A stretch of DNA of 64,000 nucleotides. Source: Chloroflexi bacterium TSY (GTDB lineage: Bacteria; Chloroflexota; Anaerolineae; Caldilineales; Caldilineaceae). The notes beneath the pieces were generated by a model, which did no database searches, had not been told where the DNA came from, and worked only from the letters and a program-made list of their open reading frames with translations. The position numbers and the translations under genes are program-made. Each line of letters starts with the position of its first letter. Within the stretch, counting starts at the first letter, position 1. Below, piece after piece: positions 18,605 to 27,057 of this stretch. The stretch lies in NCBI GenBank assembly GCA_019217005.1, contig JAHBNG010000008.1, positions 124,001 to 188,000 of the forward strand. The letters run 5' to 3'.

Positions 18605-21484
18605 ATGCAGTTATTCGATAAATTGACGGTTCGGCTGCTCAAGGTCGGGATCGGGCTAGTTGTTTGCCTGCTCCTTTGTTACCAAATAATGAACGCAACA
18701 CCCTATTTGGCCCACGCCGGACCCGGTCTACCAGAGCTGCCCGCAACACTTTACATCTTAACCAGCGACAACGAAATCGTGTTGCTGGGGCGCAACGGTC
18801 AGCTCTTAGGTCCAGTAACCAACGAACGTGTAACGATTGACGACTTCGACGTCTCGCCAACTCATGGGCGCGTGATCTACACGACTGACAGTCAACTCAT
18901 TGAATTTGACCCGCGTACAAATCAGCGCGTGATCAGATTCGATAGTATGCTGGCCAGTCTTGGACCGATTTCGTTACCTCGTTATGCTGACAACGGCAAC
19001 CAGATTCGCTTCATGATGCAAGATCAGCTATGGGTTACACGAAGCGAAATGTCTGCCGACTCTAATATATCCCCTTTGTCGCAACCAGATAACATAGTTC
19101 CGACGACCGGCACTACGTTGTTTGATACCCACTGTCGCTTGGATTCATCACACAAAATGGATAGCTGTAATTATCTATCATTCTATCAACTTGCTGATGG
19201 TGGTGGGTTCGCCTTACGAGGGGATAATGAGCAGATCGGTGGCTATAACGCTGAAATCCTCTATATTGATCAAAATGGACAGCACGAGTTGCTGATGCCC
19301 CTGAAGCTAGCCGCCGATGGTCCCATACTCTGGGCATCAGACGGACGTGGGTTGGTTGCGCTCGCCCACGCGCAAGACAAGGATCTCGCAACTCCAGAAA
19401 CGCTCTATTGGTACGGCTTCAGTGAAAAAAATACAACGACATTGGAAATCGATCTGGCAGTAGCGGGCACAATCGTTCGCTGGGGACCAACCGACAGCGC
19501 CGTTGGATCGCCTTTGGTTCCCACACCACCAGCGCCAACCCCACGAACCCACGTGACTTCAGCTGTTGAATCGTTTGTCCAGCCAACGCCAGAGAGCAAA
19601 CCGACACCGATCCCCGACGTCATCGACGAGATCGGTGACTATACCCTACGCATCTGGAGTGGTACGCTTAATATCGCATCCCATTTACCCAACAGAGGAT
19701 ACTATGGCACAGCAACTCTTACGCACAAAGATGGGCACATGACTGTTGTCCCGCATGGCGTAAAGCGCCAACCGTTGCCAGTCGAAGATGTAACGGGAGA
19801 TGGTTACCCTGATGTTGCAATTCTGACAAAAGACGGCGGTAGTCACTGCTGTTCGGGCACACTTCTCTATAGTCTAAATTCTACCCCGACGATCGAATTA
19901 ACCTACTGGGGTGGACATGGAGACTGGCAGGATTTGGATGACAATGGCCGCCACGAATTTATCGCGCGAGAATCGCCCCCTGGATATCCATGCAGTGTAG
20001 CCGAGATCATGGTGATATTGCGTCATGAGACAGACCGCGGCTATGTTGGTGCCACACCACACTTTGCTCGCTTTTACGAAGCAGAAATCGAGCGCCTGAG
20101 GCAACAAGCAGAGACAAATAGTGATAAGCAGTGCGATATAGCCCCATTGGTCGCGGCCTACTACTACATTGGGCAAGCCGAGAAGGGGTGGGCGGAATTT
20201 GACCGTATCTATAGTGGCACGCAGGATACGGCTGACTTTCGGAGTCGATTGACAGAGTCAGTAAAGCGGAGTGAATTCTACGTTGCGCCTGCGCCCGAAC
20301 CGAAAATGATCAAATCAACGGCGATCCTACCCACACCTCTCTACTATCTGAATGAAGAAAACCAAATCAGCCGCTTAATTGGCACATCACCCGACTATGT
20401 AGAAGAGCAAATCACAAATAGACCCATCGCCATCAATGATTTCGATGTCTCGCCAACACAGGATCGGCTGGTTTATCTGAGTGATAACCAGCTAATTGAA
20501 CTGGACCTAACAACCCGTACCGAAATGCAGCTTGTTGCTGCTCCCAAACTGAAGGAGTTTTCGGAGAGCGGCGGTGATGACGAAACCGCCTACCTCATTC
20601 TTGCCCCGCGTTATTCCCCCGATGGAACGAAGATTGCCTATGTACAGGGTGGCGTTAATCTCATCTCGAGCGGACTGGCTCCAAATTCAGAACCCGTCAG
20701 ACTGCTCCCCCATGTACAAGTTGGTTCTGCGGCATCTGGAATCACAGAGTCGCATCTACCCAAGGCAAAGAACATTGACGACCTGCGCTTCTATCAAGAG
20801 ATTCGGTGGTCGCCAGATGGCAAACACCTTCTTTTGCGGGCTTATGTATGGGAAGGCAGTCTCTATGAGATCTATGATTTAGAGGCGAAAACCCGTACCC
20901 CACCCCTCATGTCACAAGTCTCTGTCTTGGCCCTGAATTGGGGATGGGCCTGGGGCCACGATGGCCAGATTGGTTACGTAGCGAGCAATGGGCGCAACTT
21001 GGGACATCCGGTCGATGTAGACATGGGCTTGTCGCGGGTCGACATTGAAAGTGGGGAAGTAACGCTGCTAGACACTGGTCACTATGCCGCAACCAGTAAC
21101 TCGAAGGAACGGCCCTTTCCGCGCGCTGCCACTGCGCTTCACTCTTTGCCAAATGGCGAACAGCTACTCTTTATCGATACGGCAATCAGGCCCGATTTTT
21201 GGGATTTGCGCCATCACCTGGCTCTTTTTCGACGCACCACAGACGGCGAGCTAGTACAGGAAATTCCCCACACGTTTACCCAGGAAGGGGAGATTCTCTG
21301 GGCGCGGGATGGCCGTGGCGCTCTGTTGGTCCAAGACGTATGGAAGGATAACGGCAGATATCAGCATGCGGATGACTATCTCTATCCACTCGGTACATTA
21401 TACTGGATGTCACGTGAAGAAAAGATACTGATCAACTTACACATCGAAGGTAGACGTCTACGTTGGGGGCATAGCGACCAGTAA
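18605..21484 (+). CDS. Large exported beta-propeller protein with two related halves
   Basis: A 959-residue protein with an N-terminal signal or anchor (KVGIGLVVCLLLCYQIM, residues 13-29). Two blocks about 570 residues apart repeat the same order: TLYILTSDNEIVLLGRNGQL ... IDDFDVSPTHGRVIYTTDSQ near residue 45-105, and PLYYLNEENQISRLIG ... INDFDVSPTQDRLVYLSDNQ near 575-640. Both are followed by WD40-like/TolB-like blades (YSPDGTKIAYV, WSPDGKHLLLRAY). Between them lies a VCBS/FG-GAP-like segment with an acidic calcium-binding loop (EDVTGDGYPDVAIL). It probably acts outside the cell as a binding scaffold; no catalytic motif is seen. It ends 2 bp before the next gene, so the two are almost certainly co-transcribed. 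Confidence 0.72.
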   Translation: MQLFDKLTVRLLKVGIGLVVCLLLCYQIMNATPYLAHAGPGLPELPATLYILTSDNEIVLLGRNGQLLGPVTNERVTIDDFDVSPTHGRVIYTTDSQLIEFDPRTNQRVIRFDSMLASLGPISLPRYADNGNQIRFMMQDQLWVTRSEMSADSNISPLSQPDNIVPTTGTTLFDTHCRLDSSHKMDSCNYLSFYQLADGGGFALRGDNEQIGGYNAEILYIDQNGQHELLMPLKLAADGPILWASDGRGLVALAHAQDKDLATPETLYWYGFSEKNTTTLEIDLAVAGTIVRWGPTDSAVGSPLVPTPPAPTPRTHVTSAVESFVQPTPESKPTPIPDVIDEIGDYTLRIWSGTLNIASHLPNRGYYGTATLTHKDGHMTVVPHGVKRQPLPVEDVTGDGYPDVAILTKDGGSHCCSGTLLYSLNSTPTIELTYWGGHGDWQDLDDNGRHEFIARESPPGYPCSVAEIMVILRHETDRGYVGATPHFARFYEAEIERLRQQAETNSDKQCDIAPLVAAYYYIGQAEKGWAEFDRIYSGTQDTADFRSRLTESVKRSEFYVAPAPEPKMIKSTAILPTPLYYLNEENQISRLIGTSPDYVEEQITNRPIAINDFDVSPTQDRLVYLSDNQLIELDLTTRTEMQLVAAPKLKEFSESGGDDETAYLILAPRYSPDGTKIAYVQGGVNLISSGLAPNSEPVRLLPHVQVGSAASGITESHLPKAKNIDDLRFYQEIRWSPDGKHLLLRAYVWEGSLYEIYDLEAKTRTPPLMSQVSVLALNWGWAWGHDGQIGYVASNGRNLGHPVDVDMGLSRVDIESGEVTLLDTGHYAATSNSKERPFPRAATALHSLPNGEQLLFIDTAIRPDFWDLRHHLALFRRTTDGELVQEIPHTFTQEGEILWARDGRGALLVQDVWKDNGRYQHADDYLYPLGTLYWMSREEKILINLHIEGRRLRWGHSDQ

Positions 21485-21486
21485 TC

Positions 21487-24252
21487 ATGATGATTCAACA
21501 TTTTCGAGTATATATCTTTGGACTAAGTCTGTTGGCTATCTTTATTCTATTTGCCGTTCGCTCGGCTCAACCGCCCGTCGTCTCTACGACACCCACACAA
21601 GAGCTCCTACCTCTCAACGTCTTCGAACGCAGAATTGCGGAAAAGCTTGACTCAGCAACATATGCAAGAATAGCCGAACACAACTGCATTGACCACCTCT
21701 GGGAGTACCAGCAGAGCGTCGTAGATGCCTTGCAAATGTTGGTACAACCACCCATTTCGACAGAATATGAGATGAAGGAACTGCCCTCATTAGTTACCAA
21801 GGCAACCAGCTTACCTGTTACAGAATTCATGCCGCAGGGCAGTACATTTCTCATCGGCTTGCCTAGATGTCGCCCCGGAAGTCCCAGCCATACAAAGGCT
21901 GGCACCTACTTCTACTTGATCAGTCGCATTGGTCACGCACAATTTCTTGGCTGGGGTGAGTTGGTTCAATCCTGGTCGTTGGAGAATCACTGGGCGCTAC
22001 TTCTTAATGTCAAAGGCAATAACTGGAGTGGACCGAACCCCCATGAACTCTGGTTAATTGACCATGAGAACGCCCCGGACAGTGGTCATTGGCAGAAACG
22101 CGCCTTGGCATTTGAGCCTGCACCATACAGCCACATCCGCGTAGGATTCGAGGATAGTGACCAACCGATTCATGTGCAGATGAACCATTGGGGGTGGGAT
22201 CCGCCCTGTCAGTTGACTGACGAATTTGTCAAACTTTATCACCTTGACACATGGGATGTCTCCTATCGTTATGTAACTCAGGGCAACAATTTCAAATTGG
22301 TCGATAAAGAGATTCACACCTGGCACGTAACGCCTTATGTCGATACGAATGGACAAACGCGTCGCACAATTACCGACTGGCAGCACTATTGTTACGAACA
22401 GTCAGAAGAGTACTGGTATCCGTCTGCATCTGTCCCCGTACGTTCTAGGCATGTATCGTTTCCATCCGTACGCAGGGTACTCGAGGCATACGACGGGCCT
22501 GTATTTCCCACCGGTTTTGATGACGAAGAGCATCCGTTCCCGATAATCATCAGCCAAGCGATTGCAACCCTGCTTGCGGATCCCGAGGCTCAAACTCTGG
22601 AACCAGACGAATTGGCCAGGGCATTTTGGACGGCGGGCAAAGATGCAGACCAACTCGATCAGTATCTGCTTAACATGGGCATTCGACGGCCCGAGTGCCA
22701 TTATGGTGGGCCGCGCGAAAAGTGTGCTTCTGTTCTCCACGCCTTCGAGCAACTCATCAAGTTCTTTCCGATGCCCACGTCTGGTCTTAAAGGCGAACGA
22801 CTCTTCATTGCCAACACACCCCCCACGCGTGAATGGCACAACAGCGTTCATGCATGTAACCCCCACTTGCGGATCGAGCTCTTTAACAACATGGGTCACT
22901 ATTGGACGTTGGGTTATGGTCTTATTGAGAAAATTGTTTGGCTAGACGACGACGCATTCGTCTTGGCAGATATCGGTCAAAATTGTAGCGCACAACTTGC
23001 ACCTTTCAAGTTGCTCTGGTATCTTCGCCAAACGGAAGATGGCTGGCTGAGTAGACCGATCGACTTTCTGCCCCATGTCGTTAGAGGGATACAGAGCGAA
23101 TTGAATATCGTGCGAAACGCGGATGGCTTCCGATTCACGATCGACGTTGCGACCGATGGCCTGACCAACAAACTGTTTGAGAAGCGTATATCGAGTATCC
23201 CCTATATTTCACCTAGAATACCGTGTCGAATTCGCGTGCCTCTGCGCCATATATCGGGCAAGAAATATCCTACACAGCGTTTGACCTACCAGATCCGTCA
23301 CGACGGTGCTGCAAAAGTGATCCACGAAGAGTGGGACTGTCTGAATGTTCCAAACGCGACGGACCCAATTCAGCCAACACCCTACTCGCCGTTTATTTCG
23401 CCCCTCCACTCACCATTGGCTACACCGTTGCCCACCACTGGATCGCTCGAGCTTGTTCAGACCATTTCGCGGCAAGAGGCGGTCGACTGGTCGTCCATCA
23501 CACTCCCAGCTAAGTTGGCAGCTGGACAATTCAATCGATCCATTCACGAACTTCCCTACTCATTTGTTGCCGATATCGAGCAAGTTTCATATCCAGACTG
23601 GCGCATCGAACGCGCCGAGTTCTGGGCGGTCAATGAGGAAACACAAAAGCGCGTCAAGCTGACAACGGGCATCGCCAGCATCGAGGATCGTTATGATCAT
23701 ACTGGTAAGTCATTTTTGACTGTGCAACGATTTATAGAGGCTCGCTCAAAGCAGACTAGCCACCAGATCTTGGTCACAGACGGCACGTCTGATGGCACAT
23801 ACTTTCTGATGGTCGAAGGACGCACTGTATCGGGAAAGGCAAAGTTTGCCAGGTTCCAAAATGAACTCTATCTCACTGCCTGTCTCCAGAATGATGATGG
23901 CCGGAATGGGAGCGCGCTTCTGCGCACAGACGGAACAGAGGGTGGCACCGTACTGATCAAGCGCCTGGATGACTCTCCTGCATGGTGTACAAACACGACG
24001 AGTCTAGCTGTCGTCGGCGACAGACTCTACTTTGGGGCGCCCTCACAAGCCGATATCTTGATAGGCAATTCACTGTATCGTCGAGAGGTCTGGACGCTGT
24101 GGGAGAGCGACGGCACTTCAGCACAGACCAAGTCGATGATGCCATTCAAAGCATTTGGGGCAGCGCCTTACACCTTGTATCAACCGACGGCCCAAGACAA
24201 TGATTTGTATCTGTTCTTCGCACATGAGGTCCGGCGCTATCGAGTTCGATAG
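21487..24252 (+). CDS. Large exported protein with ELWxxDGT-like repeats at the C-terminus
   Basis: A 921-residue protein with an N-terminal signal or anchor (VYIFGLSLLAIFILFAV, residues 8-24). The N-terminal two-thirds are not recognisable; they contain many Trp and Cys residues (WGWDPPCQLTDEFVKLYH, ECHYGGPREKCASVLHAFEQ). After a Pro/Thr-rich linker (about 620-650), the last 270 residues hold ELWxxDGT-type repeats: TDGTSDGTYFLMVEG, LLRTDGTEGGTVLI and LWESDGTSAQT. Such repeats build extracellular beta-propellers. It starts 2 bp after the 18605 gene, so a common transcript and a shared extracellular role are likely. Confidence 0.65.
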   Translation: MMIQHFRVYIFGLSLLAIFILFAVRSAQPPVVSTTPTQELLPLNVFERRIAEKLDSATYARIAEHNCIDHLWEYQQSVVDALQMLVQPPISTEYEMKELPSLVTKATSLPVTEFMPQGSTFLIGLPRCRPGSPSHTKAGTYFYLISRIGHAQFLGWGELVQSWSLENHWALLLNVKGNNWSGPNPHELWLIDHENAPDSGHWQKRALAFEPAPYSHIRVGFEDSDQPIHVQMNHWGWDPPCQLTDEFVKLYHLDTWDVSYRYVTQGNNFKLVDKEIHTWHVTPYVDTNGQTRRTITDWQHYCYEQSEEYWYPSASVPVRSRHVSFPSVRRVLEAYDGPVFPTGFDDEEHPFPIIISQAIATLLADPEAQTLEPDELARAFWTAGKDADQLDQYLLNMGIRRPECHYGGPREKCASVLHAFEQLIKFFPMPTSGLKGERLFIANTPPTREWHNSVHACNPHLRIELFNNMGHYWTLGYGLIEKIVWLDDDAFVLADIGQNCSAQLAPFKLLWYLRQTEDGWLSRPIDFLPHVVRGIQSELNIVRNADGFRFTIDVATDGLTNKLFEKRISSIPYISPRIPCRIRVPLRHISGKKYPTQRLTYQIRHDGAAKVIHEEWDCLNVPNATDPIQPTPYSPFISPLHSPLATPLPTTGSLELVQTISRQEAVDWSSITLPAKLAAGQFNRSIHELPYSFVADIEQVSYPDWRIERAEFWAVNEETQKRVKLTTGIASIEDRYDHTGKSFLTVQRFIEARSKQTSHQILVTDGTSDGTYFLMVEGRTVSGKAKFARFQNELYLTACLQNDDGRNGSALLRTDGTEGGTVLIKRLDDSPAWCTNTTSLAVVGDRLYFGAPSQADILIGNSLYRREVWTLWESDGTSAQTKSMMPFKAFGAAPYTLYQPTAQDNDLYLFFAHEVRRYRVR

Positions 24253-24384
24253 CTGATTTGGAAAACGATCATTGTAATACCCCGAGTGTCTTTTTGACTC
24301 TGCAACCTTGCGACCTTGCACCATCCCAAAGAGACAAAGCTGTGCTATAATGGATTTTACAACTGAATCAGCTTTCGCCAACGA

Positions 24385-24482
24385 AAAGGTGGCTAGGGTT
24401 CCGTCATACGAGTGAGTCTGGTCCAAGCGCCACACAGCCGCTTTGCGGTGAGCATCTGGAAGGATAAAAGCCTTGGGGGGTG
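24385..24482 (+). ncRNA. Candidate ykkC-class (guanidine-I type) riboswitch
   Basis: The leader of the EamA gene holds the ordered sequence blocks of the ykkC class: GGCTAGGGTTCCG at 24390-24402, CTGGTCC at 24418-24424 (followed by AAGCG instead of the usual GAGAG), an ACAC block near 24431, and GGATAAAAGCC with the closing GGGGGG at 24462-24480. The spacing matches the B. subtilis ykkC leader as I remember it. It ends about 57 bp before the ATG of a drug/metabolite-type exporter, a usual target. The ykkC subtypes sense guanidine, ppGpp, PRPP or ADP; the subtype cannot be settled by eye. Confidence 0.7.
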
Positions 24483-24537
24483 AAGTTGGCAGATTAAACA
24501 TGCCTACAATTCTTCAAGCTACCTCGGAGGTGCTCAC

Positions 24538-25461
24538 ATGGCTGCGAAAGCAAGTAAACTGCGTGTGACCTTTTTGACGGCTGTCTTTCAAGCGTTATTC
24601 GTTACATTTCTCTGGTCCACATCATGGGTCTTGATCAAAGTCGGTCTAGATGAAATTCCGGCTCTTACCTTTGCCGGTCTACGGTATACCCTCGCATTTC
24701 TTTGCCTTCTGCCCATTTTTCTTCAATCTCATGGATTGTTCGCTCTGCGGAGTCTCACGCCCATAATCTGGAAGCGATTATTCTGGTTGGGCATGGTCTA
24801 TTACGCGCTCAATCATGGCGCGCAATTCATTAGTATTGCATATCTGCCGGCAGTAACGGCAAACCTGATCTTGGGCTTTACGCCAGTGGTGGTCGCTCTA
24901 CTGAGTGTAACTCTACTGGCCGAACGACCAACGACGATACAATGGTTCGGCGTTGGTCTATCAAGCCTGGGGCTCTTGATCTATTTTTATTCGGCACAAC
25001 TAGTGACTGGGGAGATCGTTGGTTTGGTGGCTGCGGTCGTCAGCATGTTGGCAAATGCGAGTTCAGCAATTTTAGGGCGCTCCATCAATCGAACAAGAGA
25101 GTTATCCCCCCTGTTGATTACGACTCTCAGCATGGGGATGGGAGCCATCGTGCTTCTGATCAGCGGGGTCTTGACGAATGGCTTTCCTGCTCTTTCCGCA
25201 AACAGTTGGCTCATTGTCGCATGGTTGGCAATCGTCAACACTGCGTTTGCATTTACGCTCTGGAATCACACATTACGAACGCTCTCGGCACTGGAATCCA
25301 GTCTGATTAACAATACCATGTCTGTTCAAATTCCAATTCTGGCAGTTCTTTTCCTCGGCGAGAGATTAGTTGGGCGCGAGTTGATCGGACTTGCCGTTGC
25401 TGTGATCGGTGTCTTGGTGGTGCAGGTTGCTCGTCTGGTTGGCAAACGCTCAAAGGGCTAG
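24538..25461 (+). CDS. EamA/DMT-superfamily transporter
   Basis: A 307-residue inner-membrane protein with ten hydrophobic segments in two EamA repeats: FVTFLWSTSWVLIKVGLDEI opens the first and GLVAAVVSMLANASSAILGR the second. The first repeat's last helix contains LPAVTANLILGFTPVVVALL and the second's LSALESSLINNTMSVQIPIL, the usual P- or N-containing family helix. EamA proteins export metabolites, amino acids or toxic small molecules. A GGAGG ribosome binding site lies eight bases upstream. Expression is probably controlled by the candidate ykkC-class riboswitch in its leader, which would suggest guanidine or a nucleotide-stress signal. Its stop codon overlaps the stop codon of the convergent LysM gene. 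Confidence 0.85.
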   Translation: MAAKASKLRVTFLTAVFQALFVTFLWSTSWVLIKVGLDEIPALTFAGLRYTLAFLCLLPIFLQSHGLFALRSLTPIIWKRLFWLGMVYYALNHGAQFISIAYLPAVTANLILGFTPVVVALLSVTLLAERPTTIQWFGVGLSSLGLLIYFYSAQLVTGEIVGLVAAVVSMLANASSAILGRSINRTRELSPLLITTLSMGMGAIVLLISGVLTNGFPALSANSWLIVAWLAIVNTAFAFTLWNHTLRTLSALESSLINNTMSVQIPILAVLFLGERLVGRELIGLAVAVIGVLVVQVARLVGKRSKG

Positions 25462-26939
25462 GACCGTTGTGGAATGCATAACTTTTGTCCTGGATAGAGA
25501 AACCGGCGTGGTTGATGATGGACCCAAGGATTGGCGTGAAAGAGTGATGAGACCGAAATGCCATAATGACGAGCGATGTTGTACATCCATTGTCCTCTGG
25601 AGACGATGTGTGTTTGGCGACAGTCTGATGGACCATAATTGTGGCCATATGGATCATCGGACCCGACTGGGGGACACGGTTTATATGGTTTTGACGGAAT
25701 CTTCCCCTTGTTTGGCGGGATATATCCGTTCCCGGGCAAACAAGGATCATCTGGTGGCTTAGGCGGATAAGTGGGGGGTGGACACTGACCCGAACAGCAA
25801 TCGCCGTGGCAATCTGAGGGCGTCTGTTGATTATAAAAAATAATTTCTTGGCATTGGCCTTGACTGACACGGACCTGATGACTCGATGGCGCAACAGGCG
25901 ACCAGCCTGCGCGTTCTTCTTCGAGGACAAGATAGAGCCCAAGCGCTAGATCGTTGAAACGTAGATGTCCCATGGCATCTGTCAGGGTTTCATCGACCAG
26001 TGCTTTGTCCTCTGCGTCCTGCAAAGTAATTCGCCATCCAGGCAGCCCATATGCTTGTTCACCTGCCTGCGGAACCTCATACTTATAAACATCGATGCAG
26101 CCCGTTTGTGCAATGATTCGATTTTGGAAGCGGATATCTAGAGGGCCCGGTGGCTCGACAATTAGCTGCTGGATTCCACTTTGAGGGATTAGTGGTTCAA
26201 ATAAAAGACCGTCAGGTGCATATTCGATGAAGGTCCAACTTCCTGGTGTGAGGCGAAATGTGGCAATACCATCCGCACCTGTGGTTCTCTCGACAGACTG
26301 CGCAAATTGGTTGGAAGGGCCTGGCTCTGCTCGGATTCCCCAACTTGGTAGCGGTGTCTGATCTTCATCAATTTTGAGCACCTGAACGATGACCCGCTGC
26401 TCTACTCGGAAGTGAATAATTTTGCAGTTGCTTGTGTTTTCAGAGAGGATTAAGTCAACTTGGTGAGGTGTAACGGCTTCCCAGCCATTTTGCAAGACCA
26501 GACGAAATTGCCAAGTACCAGGATATAGGCCAACCTGATATTGAAAGGTTCCATCGGGCTTCGAGACAGTGTGTACGGCGGCGGGTGGGTCAAGTTCACC
26601 CGATGGCCTGCGTGGGGTGGCCACAATCACCCAACCTGCACTCACTGGCTGATCTTGGTGATTCAGAACCGTTCCCGTAACACAGACATTGTGGGGTGGT
26701 GGTATTGTTCCACCACCTCCGGGATCGTCTGGTTCATTATCCCAAGGCCAAAGAAAAGCAAAGAGAACCAGGAGCAAAAAAAGAAGAAGAATCAAGCCCG
26801 CTTTTGTAAAATCTAATGCACGTTCAAAATAGGGAGGAGCAGGCCTGGAGCGACTGCGCTCTAAATATGGATTGATGGTTTGACGCCCAGTCTGATGCGC
26901 AGCCTGGCTAGATTCCGCCTGATTTGACGCTGAAGACAC
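25458..26939 (-). CDS. Membrane-anchored protein with prealbumin-like repeats and a C-terminal LysM domain
   Basis: A 493-residue protein with a cytoplasmic N-terminus of about 45 residues, one membrane helix (FTKAGLILLLFLLLVLFAFL) and a long extracellular part. That part has three Cna-B/carboxypeptidase-regulatory-like beta-sandwich repeats (VTGTVLNHQDQPVSAGWVIV; VLKIDEDQTPLPSWGIRAEP; LPGWRITLQDAEDKALVDE), then a Cys/Pro-rich linker (CHGDCCSGQCPPPTYPPKPP). A LysM domain closes the protein (HIVSRGQWMYNIARHYGISV, YPGQKLCIP). LysM binds peptidoglycan or related glycan, so the protein probably links membrane and wall. The gene is convergent with the EamA gene and follows the HhH gene on the same strand with 118 bp between. 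Confidence 0.78.
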   Translation of the reverse strand: MSSASNQAESSQAAHQTGRQTINPYLERSRSRPAPPYFERALDFTKAGLILLLFLLLVLFAFLWPWDNEPDDPGGGGTIPPPHNVCVTGTVLNHQDQPVSAGWVIVATPRRPSGELDPPAAVHTVSKPDGTFQYQVGLYPGTWQFRLVLQNGWEAVTPHQVDLILSENTSNCKIIHFRVEQRVIVQVLKIDEDQTPLPSWGIRAEPGPSNQFAQSVERTTGADGIATFRLTPGSWTFIEYAPDGLLFEPLIPQSGIQQLIVEPPGPLDIRFQNRIIAQTGCIDVYKYEVPQAGEQAYGLPGWRITLQDAEDKALVDETLTDAMGHLRFNDLALGLYLVLEEERAGWSPVAPSSHQVRVSQGQCQEIIFYNQQTPSDCHGDCCSGQCPPPTYPPKPPDDPCLPGNGYIPPNKGKIPSKPYKPCPPVGSDDPYGHNYGPSDCRQTHIVSRGQWMYNIARHYGISVSSLFHANPWVHHQPRRFLYPGQKLCIPQRS

Positions 26940-27057
26940 AGTATGATTTGAGATTGTGGCTCGTTATACTTGTAGGCTCTGTGGAAGTCCCGAACGTGTT
27001 CCGATTTCCCAGGCGAAAAGAGAGGCACATTCCTGGCCTCCACAACAGCAATTGGCA

